From JADJPO01 sp963828555 (GTDB lineage Bacteria > Actinomycetota > Actinomycetes > Actinomycetales > Kineosporiaceae): DNA of 64,000 nucleotides. Location: NCBI GenBank assembly GCA_963828555.1, contig CAWHEL010000002.1, positions 1,302,001 to 1,366,000 of the forward strand. Direction: 5' to 3'. Below the pieces are notes generated by a model that had not been told where the DNA came from, ran no database searches, and was given only the letters and a program-made list of their open reading frames with translations. Position numbers and translations under genes: made by a program. The stretch's first letter is position 1. Every line of letters begins with the position of its first letter. Below, piece by piece: positions 27,008 through 33,676 of this stretch.

Positions 27008-28191
27008 CGGGTCACCTCTCGGGGGGTGGACGGCGCGGCGAGCCAGGCGCGGACGGCCGCGTCGTGCTCGCCCAGGGCGGGCGGGGGCGTGGGCGCTGCG
27101 GTGCGGTACGTCGTCCAGCGGACCGGGTGGCGGATCTGCGGGGCGTACCCGTCGCCGACGCTCACCAGCGGGTCGAGGCCGAGGTCCTCGGCCAGGGCGA
27201 TCGCGTCCGGCAGGGTGCCCACCTTGCCGGCCGGCACCCCGGCGGCGGTGAGCACCTCGACCCAGTGCGCCGCCGGCTCGGTGCGGAGACGCTTCTCCAG
27301 GGCGTCGGCCAGGCCCTCCCGGTGGGCCACCCGGGCGGCGTTGGTCGCGTACTCGGGGTCGGCGGCCAGGTCGGGGACGCCGAGAACCGCAGCCAGCCGG
27401 GCGAACTGGCCGTCGTTGCCGCAGGCGATGGCCACCAGGGCGTCGGTGCAGTGCAGCGTCTCGTAGGGCGCGATGCTGGGGTGCCGGTTGCCCATCCCGG
27501 ACGGCGCGCGCCCGGTCTCCAGCGCGGCCTGCCCCTGGTTGACCATCGCCCCGAGCGAACTGGTCAGCAGCGACACCTCGATCGCCTCGCCGACACCGGT
27601 GCGGGCCCGGGCGGTGAGCGCGGCCAGGATGCCGATCACGGCGTCCTTGCCGGTGAGCACGTCGACCAGCGCCACGCCCGCCTTGGTGGGTTCGCCGTCC
27701 GGGCCGGTGATGCTCATCAGGCCGCCGACGGCCTGGACCATGAAGTCGTAGCCGAGCAGGTCGGCCCCCGCCCCGCTGCCGAACCCGTTGATCGAGCAGT
27801 GGACGACGCCGGGGTTGTGCGCGCGAACGACCTCGTAGCCCAGACCGAGGCGCTCCATGGTGCCGGGCTTGAAGTTGTTGATCACAACGTCGGCGCGCCG
27901 GGTCAGCTCGACCGCCAGTGCCAGGTCGCCGGCCCGGCCGCGGTCACCGGTATCGGTGAGGTCGAGGGCGATCGACTCCTTGCCCCGGTTCACCGACTCG
28001 AAGTAGGTCGTCGAGTGGGGCGAGTACGGCGGGCCCCAGGCCCGGGTCTCGTCGCCGACGCCGGGACGCTCGACCTTGATCACCCGGGCTCCGAGGTCGG
28101 CCAGGGTCATGGTGGCCAGCGGTCCGGCCAGCACCCGGCTGAAGTCGGCGACGAGGATCCCGTCGAGGGGCCGCCCGGCGTTGTCGCTCAC
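27004..28191 (-). CDS. CaiB/BaiF class III CoA-transferase
   Basis: This 395-residue enzyme has the family order ILVADFSRVLAGPLATMTLA, DLGARVIKVERPGVGDETR, RGKESIALDL and the catalytic Asp in LGYDFMVQAVGGLMSITG. It then continues with GEPTKAGVALVDVLTGKDAV and a C-terminal GMGNRHPSIAPYE segment. With the downstream glutaryl-CoA dehydrogenase (ATGA overlap) the likely job is transfer of CoA from succinyl-CoA to glutarate, as in the SUGCT-GCDH pairing. The start GTG at 28191 lies close to the decayed region upstream. Confidence 0.88.
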   Translation of the reverse strand: MSDNAGRPLDGILVADFSRVLAGPLATMTLADLGARVIKVERPGVGDETRAWGPPYSPHSTTYFESVNRGKESIALDLTDTGDRGRAGDLALAVELTRRADVVINNFKPGTMERLGLGYEVVRAHNPGVVHCSINGFGSGAGADLLGYDFMVQAVGGLMSITGPDGEPTKAGVALVDVLTGKDAVIGILAALTARARTGVGEAIEVSLLTSSLGAMVNQGQAALETGRAPSGMGNRHPSIAPYETLHCTDALVAIACGNDGQFARLAAVLGVPDLAADPEYATNAARVAHREGLADALEKRLRTEPAAHWVEVLTAAGVPAGKVGTLPDAIALAEDLGLDPLVSVGDGYAPQIRHPVRWTTYRTAAPTPPPALGEHDAAVRAWLAAPSTPREVTR

Positions 28192-28392
28192 GCAACCCAG
28201 GCTAGGCGCTGCCGCACGGGTTCGTCTCAGTGGGTTCCGACCACGGCTCGTCCGTGCCCTGCCCGGCGATCAGATTCCGGCCGGGTGCACCCCGCGGGCC
28301 GCCTGCCCTGGCCGCGGCGCGCGCGGCGGGCGCGGCGGACGGGGTTGTCGCTGCTACTGGTGCCGATCGGCTCGGCCCCGACGGCGAGCTGA

Positions 28393-28546
28393 TCGAGGTC
28401 TGACCGCGCCGGCACCATCGGCGTGCACCGCAACACCCTTCGCCAGCGTATCGCCACGGCCTGCCGGGTGGCCGAGGCCGACCTGGACGACGCCGACACC
28501 GCCGCCCACCTCTGGCTCGCCCTCCGCGACCGGTCGGGCGTAGGCG
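28393..28546 (+). pseudogene. Remnant of PucR/CdaR-type regulator C-terminus
   Basis: The frame reads GTIGVHRNTLRQRIATACRV then AEADLDDADTAAHLWLALRD. This is the terminal helix-turn-helix of PucR-family activators, whose usual C-terminus is LGVHRNTLRxRL...LELWLALR. No complete gene precedes it: upstream 200 bases contain stops in this frame, with possible further fragments (ALAAARAAGAADGVVA) in another. It is a decayed end of a regulator. Confidence 0.5.
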
Positions 28547-28549
28547 GTT

Positions 28550-28599
28550 GGGTTGTGGCGGGTTGTACCCCGCAGACGGTGGTGAACCCACCACAACCC
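28550..28599. terminator. Hairpin after the PucR remnant
   Basis: GGGTTGTGGCGGGTT pairs with AACCCACCACAACCC with one G-T type mismatch around a 20-base loop. It may be the former terminator of the decayed regulator. Confidence 0.55.
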
Positions 28600-28669
28600 G
28601 ATCGGACCACGGCTCGGCCGTCATCTCGGGGGTGCAGTGGGCCCACGTCCGAGGGACTTGTTCGGGTGG

Positions 28670-28717
28670 GCGCGTCGTCGTTTGCCGCCGAGCCGGCATC
28701 TGTTGCGGACCAAGGAT
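28670..28717 (+). pseudogene. Duplicate fragment of the araC-type gene 5' end
   Basis: This stretch matches 31929-31976, the start of the intact AraC-type gene, with one extra T and three substitutions. Both translate to LPPSRHLLR followed by (A/T)KD. Only about 16 codons are present. It lies 26 bases before repeat copy 6, while the intact gene lies 37 bases after copy 7, so the two loci share both elements in different order. Confidence 0.65.
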
Positions 28718-28743
28718 GTACCTGCTGACCCGACCTGGGACAC

Positions 28744-28819
28744 AACCTGCTCATGCTCCGCGGGGTACATGTTCGCGGGTCGATATGCCCGGATCCATGT
28801 GCATCGGCGGAGCATGAGC
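28744..28819. repeat. Family A inverted repeat, copy 6 (subtype 2, right arm shortened)
   Basis: AACCTGCTCATGCTCCGCGG pairs with CGGCGGAGCATGAGC; the final AGGTT is lost. The centre contains GGGTCGATATGCCCG, shared with copies 7 and 8. Confidence 0.88.
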
Positions 28820-28853
28820 GAGCTGCGGCGAGCGGTCATGGAGGGGCGCCGGC

Positions 28854-29705
28854 CTACTGGTGTGCGGCAGCAGGGGGCAGGGCGTGACTCCCGGAGCGAT
28901 GCGCTTTGGCGGGACGCCAGGCGCCGGTGAGCAGCCACCCCGCCACGAGGAGGGCGAGGAGCATCGAGAATGCTCCGGTCTCGGTGGTGGCGTAGGACAG
29001 GGCAGCAGCGGAGCCGGCGACGCTGAGTCCCGCACCCATCTCCATGAAGGTGTTGAAGGCGTTGTGCATGAACGCGACCGGCCAGATGGTGCCGCCGGAG
29101 TAGTCGCGGAGCCAGGCGTAGATCACGCCTGCAGCGGTGATCGTGATCATCAGCATCGGGACGACGATCCACCGCTTCCCGGCGCTCTGGTAGGCCGTGG
29201 TGAGCAGTAGTAGGGGCAGGTGGAAGACGGCGTGGGCGATGCCGGTGAGAATCGCCGCTCGCCCACGCGGCAGCAGCGTCGCCAGCCGCGGGTACAGGAA
29301 GCCGCGCCAGCCGATCTCCTCGCCGAGGGCGAGTACGCAGCCGACGGCCAAGGTGACGACGAGGGTCAACGCACCGTCGAGCGTGAGCTGCAGCCCAGGG
29401 AACCGGGCGATGCCGATCACCCGCGCCATCCCGAACGAGGCGACCGCGAGCCCGGCCGGCAGGAACAGGGCGAGGGCCAGGGCCCTCATCGGCGGACAGC
29501 GCCAGCCGATCGCCGTCCAGGCTGCCCGTCGTTCTCCGGCGGGGGTGGCCAGCGTGATCGTGATCGCGACGGACACGACCGGGGCAAGCATGGTCAGCAG
29601 GGGGGCGATGCCGCGGTGGGGGAAGGCGAGAGCGATCGCGAGCACGATCGAGTAGGTACTGGCGAGATAGATCAGGATGTGCCGTGCGGCGCTGGTCAGC
29701 TTCAT
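28854..29705 (-). CDS. CPBP family intramembrane metalloprotease
   Basis: This 283-residue protein has about eight membrane helices and the three CPBP (Rce1-like) motifs. They are EEIGWRGFLYPRL with the Glu-Glu pair, AHAVFHLPLLLLT with the second-site His, and MHNAFNTFMEMGAG with the third His/Asn. Such proteins cleave prenylated or other membrane substrates, or process bacteriocin-like peptides and regulators. It is divergent from the two-component kinase at 29848, and the gap holds a perfect 26-base palindrome, so the regulator may control both. Confidence 0.9.
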   Translation of the reverse strand: MKLTSAARHILIYLASTYSIVLAIALAFPHRGIAPLLTMLAPVVSVAITITLATPAGERRAAWTAIGWRCPPMRALALALFLPAGLAVASFGMARVIGIARFPGLQLTLDGALTLVVTLAVGCVLALGEEIGWRGFLYPRLATLLPRGRAAILTGIAHAVFHLPLLLLTTAYQSAGKRWIVVPMLMITITAAGVIYAWLRDYSGGTIWPVAFMHNAFNTFMEMGAGLSVAGSAAALSYATTETGAFSMLLALLVAGWLLTGAWRPAKAHRSGSHALPPAAAHQ

Positions 29706-29791
29706 GGGTGCCAGCCTGGGCGTGGGCGGGGCCCGCTCGCCTCGGGCGCAGGTGCGCCGTGTGCTCCTCCCCGCGACCGATCCAGGGCGCT

Positions 29792-29817
29792 GCTCATCGG
29801 TCTGCAGACCGATGAGC
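29792..29817. promoter_or_regulatory. Perfect 26-base palindrome in divergent promoter
   Basis: GCTCATCGGTCTG is followed immediately by its reverse complement CAGACCGATGAGC. It lies 31 bases before the kinase start and 87 bases before the CPBP start. It is the best candidate in the window for the binding site of the neighbouring LuxR-type response regulator. Confidence 0.6.
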
Positions 29818-29847
29818 GCCCGCGTCTCGCGGGCATACCTTGGCGTC

Positions 29848-31086
29848 ATGCCCGAACTGAACGCGGCGGACGACGGCGGTGCCGTCTGGCGGTCGTGGTT
29901 CTGGGACGCGGCCGTGGCCCTGGTGGTGGTGGCATTCAGCCTTCGGATCCTTGCCGGCGCTGCGGAGGGATCAGGGTTCCGTGGGGCTGACGCGCTGTCG
30001 TTCGCGCTGACCGCGGTCGGGGCCGCAGCCATCGGTGGAGGACGGCGCCGGCCGGTGACTGCGCTGCTGATCTCCAGCGTCGCGGCCACGGTCCTGGCGA
30101 TCCGTGACGATCACGTGGACGTGTTGCCGTTCGTGGTCGCGGTCCTCCTGTTCGCCGTCGGGTCGTATCGCCCGCGCCGCCACGCCCTGATCGGCCTGGC
30201 GTCGGCGGCGGTGGCGTTCGCTGTGACCGTGGTGTCCAGGCCGGCTGATCTGCCTGTGTCCGGGGTGATCCAGACGTCTGTGGTCTTCGGTGCCGCCTGG
30301 GCGCTGGGTCGCCTGAACCGTGCTCGCCGGCAGGCTCTGCTCGCCCTGGTCGACGCGGCGGAGCAGCAGACTGCGACCGAGCGGGTGCTGGCGGCCTCCG
30401 AACTGGAGCGTGCGCTCTTGTTCGGAGCGCAGGAGCGGCTGCGGATCGCCCGCGAACTCCACGACGTGCTGGCGCATTCGGTCAGCGTGATCTCGGTGCA
30501 GGCCACGGTCGGTGAGCACTTGGCTGCTGCCGATCCGAGCGCGGCCAGGACGGCGTTGGCCACGATCGGGCAGGTGAGCCGCGCCTCGATGCGCGAACTG
30601 CGGCAGATGCTCAGCGTGCTGCGGGAGGATTCCACGCCGGGGGCGCCCGGTGCGCCCGACGCCGTCCCGTACGAACCGGCACGAGGCCTGGCCGACCTCG
30701 ACGAGCTTCTGAACACCTACCGGGCTGCGGGACTTCCGGTGCGTGCCACGGTTCACGGCGAGGTGCACCCCCTGCCGGCCTCCGCCCAGCTGTGTGCGTA
30801 CCGGATCGTCCAGGAGGCGTTGACCAACACCCTCACGCATGCCGGGCCGTGCACGGCCGAAGTGGTCCTGCGCTACGGGCCGCACGCACTGCTGGTGAGC
30901 GTGTCCGACGACGGCGCGGGCCCGATCGGCCCGGCGTCGGGACGGGAAGGCGACGGCGGCATCGCCGGGCACGGCCTGCTCGGCATGCGCGAGCGGACCG
31001 CCCTGCTCGGCGGCGAGTTCACCGCCGGCTCACCCGACGACGGCGGGTTCGCGGTGTCGGCCACGATCCCGTACCAGACGCCATGA
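29848..31086 (+). CDS. Two-component sensor histidine kinase (HPK7 type)
   Basis: This 412-residue kinase has five to six membrane helices (AAVALVVVAFSLRILAG through IQTSVVFGAAWALG), a short linker coiled coil and the HisKA_3 box ARELHDVLAHSVSVISVQ with His near 205. The ATPase motifs are VQEALTNTLTHAG (N-box), SDDGAGP (G1) and GHGLLGMRERTALLGGEF (G2), all intact, unlike the kinase at 7087. It senses a membrane-associated signal through its N-terminal helices. The ATG at 29848 is preferred over upstream codons that would read through the palindrome. It overlaps the response regulator by ATGA. Confidence 0.93.
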   Translation: MPELNAADDGGAVWRSWFWDAAVALVVVAFSLRILAGAAEGSGFRGADALSFALTAVGAAAIGGGRRRPVTALLISSVAATVLAIRDDHVDVLPFVVAVLLFAVGSYRPRRHALIGLASAAVAFAVTVVSRPADLPVSGVIQTSVVFGAAWALGRLNRARRQALLALVDAAEQQTATERVLAASELERALLFGAQERLRIARELHDVLAHSVSVISVQATVGEHLAAADPSAARTALATIGQVSRASMRELRQMLSVLREDSTPGAPGAPDAVPYEPARGLADLDELLNTYRAAGLPVRATVHGEVHPLPASAQLCAYRIVQEALTNTLTHAGPCTAEVVLRYGPHALLVSVSDDGAGPIGPASGREGDGGIAGHGLLGMRERTALLGGEFTAGSPDDGGFAVSATIPYQTP

Positions 31087-31778
31087 GCGAGACCGCGCCG
31101 CCGCGGAACGCCGAGGCGTCGATCAGGGTCGGCATCGCCGAGGACCAGGCATTGGTGCGCAGCGGATTCGTCGCGCTGCTGCAGTCGGATCCGCAGTTCG
31201 AGGTGGTGGGCCAGGCTGCGGACGGGCTCGAGGCGATCGACCTGGTTCGGGCCTTCCGACCCGACGTCATGCTGATGGATATCCGGATGCCCCGCCTGGA
31301 CGGGGTCACTGCCACCGCCCGACTCACCCGCGACCCGCAGACGTCCGCGACCCGGGTGCTGATCCTGACCACCTTCGACGCCGACCAGTACGTGCACGAT
31401 GCCCTGCGCGCCGGTGCCAGCGGATTCCTGCTGAAGGACGTTCTGGCCGCGGACCTGCTCACCGCCGTGCGGGTGATCGCCTCGGGAGACGCGTTGCTCT
31501 CCCCACGGATCACGCGGACCTTGATCGAGCACTACGCCCGCCAGCCCGAACCCCACCGCGACCTCCAAAGGATCACCGAGCTGACCCCCCGCGAGCGAGA
31601 GCTGTTGATCGCGGTCGCTCGCGGCCAGACGAACGCCGAGATCTCACAGCAGCACCACATCAGCCTGTCGACGACCAAGACCCACGTCAGCCACCTGCTC
31701 GACAAGCTGGGTGCGCGCGACCGGGTCCAACTCACCATCGCCGCCTACGAAGCCGGACTCATGCATCCGCGCACCTGA
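31083..31778 (+). CDS. NarL/LuxR-family response regulator
   Basis: This 231-residue partner of the upstream kinase has a receiver domain with AEDQALVRSGF, phospho-acceptor Asp in VMLMDIRMP (about residue 66), Thr in ILTTFD and Lys in FLLKDVL. The C-terminal helix-turn-helix reads LTPRERELLIAVARGQTNAE with SLSTTKTHVSHLLDKLGARD as recognition region. Coupled translation (ATGA) supports a cognate pair. Likely targets are its own promoter and the divergent CPBP protease gene. Confidence 0.95.
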   Translation: MSETAPPRNAEASIRVGIAEDQALVRSGFVALLQSDPQFEVVGQAADGLEAIDLVRAFRPDVMLMDIRMPRLDGVTATARLTRDPQTSATRVLILTTFDADQYVHDALRAGASGFLLKDVLAADLLTAVRVIASGDALLSPRITRTLIEHYARQPEPHRDLQRITELTPRERELLIAVARGQTNAEISQQHHISLSTTKTHVSHLLDKLGARDRVQLTIAAYEAGLMHPRT

Positions 31779-31802
31779 CCCGGCCCGCCACGCCACGCCA
31801 CC

Positions 31803-31887
31803 AAACCCGCCCATGCTCCGCGGGGGTCCATGTTTGCGGGTGGATATGTCCGAATCGATGTACACCGGCGGAGCATGAGCACGGTTT
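31803..31887. repeat. Family A inverted repeat, copy 7 (subtype 2)
   Basis: AAACCCGCCCATGCTCCGC pairs with GCGGAGCATGAGCACGGTTT with a few changes; the centre GCGGGTGGATATGTCCGAAT is a diverged form of copies 6 and 8. It lies between co-directional genes, 37 bases before the araC-type start. Confidence 0.88.
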
Positions 31888-31924
31888 CCGGGCGGTGTCG
31901 CCGAGGCATGCCAGACTCGGATCC

Positions 31925-32359
31925 GTGAGCGCGTCGTCGTTGCCGCCGAGCCGGCATCTGCTGCGGGCCAAGGACCTGGCCGACGCGCGGTATGCCGACG
32001 ACATCACCGTCGCCGACATGGCCGGGGCGGCGATGCTGTCGCCGGCCCACTTCTCCCGGCAGTTCAAGCGGGCGTTCGGGGAGAGCCCGCACCAGTACCT
32101 GCTCACCCGACGGCTGGAGCGGGCGGCATCGCTGCTGCGCAGCACGGACTGGCCGGTGGCGCGGATCTGCGTCACCGTCGGCCTGAGCAGCGTGGGCTCG
32201 TTCACCACGAGCTTCCAGCGCATGTACGGGTTCTCGCCCACCGCCTACCGCAGTGAACATCCCCCGGCGGTCAGCCTGGCGCGGGTGCCGTCGTGCGTGC
32301 TGCGGATCTACGGGCGGCCTCAGGTGCGCACGTTTCGAGAAGACGCCACGCCGGGCTGA
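31925..32359 (+). CDS. AraC-family transcriptional regulator (short)
   Basis: This 144-residue protein is mainly the AraC DNA-binding domain with two helix-turn-helices: ITVADMAGAAMLSPAHFSRQ leads into FKRAFGESPHQYLLTRRLER, and then VARICVTVGLSSVGSFTTSF leads into QRMYGFSPTAYR. No ligand-binding domain is present. A GTG at 31925 starts it. It precedes a VOC-fold gene by 44 bases, a frequent AraC-VOC pairing, and probably regulates it. A copy of its first codons is found at 28670-28717. Confidence 0.88.
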   Translation: MSASSLPPSRHLLRAKDLADARYADDITVADMAGAAMLSPAHFSRQFKRAFGESPHQYLLTRRLERAASLLRSTDWPVARICVTVGLSSVGSFTTSFQRMYGFSPTAYRSEHPPAVSLARVPSCVLRIYGRPQVRTFREDATPG

Positions 32360-32403
32360 ACCGTAGAACTGAACCACTGTCCATCGCGTACGAGGAGTCG
32401 ACG

Positions 32404-32832
32404 ATGATCCGCATTGCCACGGCCCAGCTCTGGGTGCACGACCAGGAGGAGGCACTGGCCTTCTACACCGACAAGGTCGGGATGGAGGTCCGGGTCGACG
32501 TCACTGTGCCCGAGATGGGCAACTTCCGCTGGCTCACCGTCAGCCCGCCCGAGCAGCCGGACGTCGCGATCGTGCTGATGGCCATCCCAGGCCCGCCGGT
32601 CGCCGACGAAGCCACCGCGGCGCAGGTTCGCGACCTGATGGGCAAGGGCATGGCCGGCACGGTCTTCCTGACCACGCCCGACTGCCAGAAGTCCTACGAG
32701 GAGATGTCGGCCCGCGGCGTGGAGTTCACCGAGCCGCCGCAGCAGCAGATGTACGGGATCGACTGCGGCTTCCGGGACCCGTCGGGCAACAACGTGCGAC
32801 TGGCCCAGCTGGACGACGCCTTCGGTCGCTGA
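32404..32832 (+). CDS. VOC family protein
   Basis: This 142-residue glyoxalase-fold protein reads MIRIATAQLWVHDQEEALAF, then YTDKVGMEVRVD, and ends GIDCGFRDPSGNNVRLAQ, with the usual VOC metal-site positions (a Gln/His near the start, a terminal Asp-Pro-x-Gly-Asn). It may bind or modify a small toxic molecule. The ATG follows GAGGAGTCGACG, a good ribosome binding site. It is likely in an operon with the AraC-type regulator. Confidence 0.85.
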   Translation: MIRIATAQLWVHDQEEALAFYTDKVGMEVRVDVTVPEMGNFRWLTVSPPEQPDVAIVLMAIPGPPVADEATAAQVRDLMGKGMAGTVFLTTPDCQKSYEEMSARGVEFTEPPQQQMYGIDCGFRDPSGNNVRLAQLDDAFGR

Positions 32833-32864
32833 CGGTTTCGGGTCGGTCGGGCTAGCGTGGCGCG

Positions 32865-33593
32865 GTGGACGTCATCGAACAGGTTGCGACGATCGACCGG
32901 GCGATCCGCATGGCCGGCCGGCCCGAGCGGGCCGAGAGCGAGCGCCGGTACCTGAAGAGCGCGCTGGTCCACCACGGCGTCTCGGTCCCTGTGCTGCGGA
33001 CGACGGCGCGCGGCTTCCTCAAGGCCCATCCCGCGCTCGACCACGATCAGTTGGTGGACGTCGTTACGCTCCTCTGGGACGAGCCGGCTGACGCGCCGGT
33101 GCACGAGCGGCGGGTCCTGGCCGCCGTCCTGCTGTCGAGCCGGACCACTCTGCTCAGCCAGACCGATCTCGTTCTGCTGGAACGCTTCCTGCGGGAATCG
33201 CGCACCTGGGCGCTGGTGGACCTGCTGGCCGTCGACGTGGCCGGGGCGCTGCTCGGCGAGCAGCCCTGGGCGACCGGGGTGCTCGACCGCTGGGCCGGCG
33301 ACGAGGACTTCTGGATCCGGCGCAGCGCGCTGCTGGCCCATCTGCGTGCGCTGCGTGCCGGCGGCGGCGACCTGGGCCGCTTCCTGCGTTACGCCGATGC
33401 CATGCTGGGCGAGCGGGAGTTCTTCATCCGCAAGGCCATCGGCTGGGTGCTGCGCGACACCGCCCGCCGACGCCCCGACGAGATCTGCGCGTGGCTCCTG
33501 CCCCGCGCCGCCCGGGCCAGCGGCGTCACCCTGCGCGAAGCGGTCCGCCACCTGCCCGAGCCCCAGCGCACCGCCGCCCTCGCCGCCCACTGA
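32865..33593 (+). CDS. DNA alkylation repair protein (AlkD-like)
   Basis: This 242-residue HEAT-like repeat protein matches AlkD glycosylases. It contains AESERRYLKSALVHHGVSVP, LLWDEPADAPVHERRVLAAV, SRTWALVDLLAVDVAG, DEDFWIRRSALLAHLRAL and the motif GEREFFIRKAIGWVLRDTAR. AlkD enzymes excise N3- and N7-alkylated purines without base flipping, using Trp and Asp residues as in WALVD and FWIRR. The GTG at 32865 is the family start. Its stop is one base from repeat copy 8. Confidence 0.9.
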   Translation: MDVIEQVATIDRAIRMAGRPERAESERRYLKSALVHHGVSVPVLRTTARGFLKAHPALDHDQLVDVVTLLWDEPADAPVHERRVLAAVLLSSRTTLLSQTDLVLLERFLRESRTWALVDLLAVDVAGALLGEQPWATGVLDRWAGDEDFWIRRSALLAHLRALRAGGGDLGRFLRYADAMLGEREFFIRKAIGWVLRDTARRRPDEICAWLLPRAARASGVTLREAVRHLPEPQRTAALAAH

Positions 33594-33594
33594 C

Positions 33595-33676
33595 ACCTGC
33601 TCATGCTCCGCGGGGGTACACGTTTGGGCGTCGATATGCCCGAAGCAGTGTTCACCCGCGGAGCATGAGCAGGTTT
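33595..33676. repeat. Family A inverted repeat, copy 8 (subtype 2)
   Basis: ACCTGCTCATGCTCCGCGGG pairs with CCCGCGGAGCATGAGCAGGT; the centre has GGGCGTCGATATGCCCGAAG. It lies between convergent genes and its last T residues form part of the TAA stop of the S9 peptidase. Confidence 0.92.
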
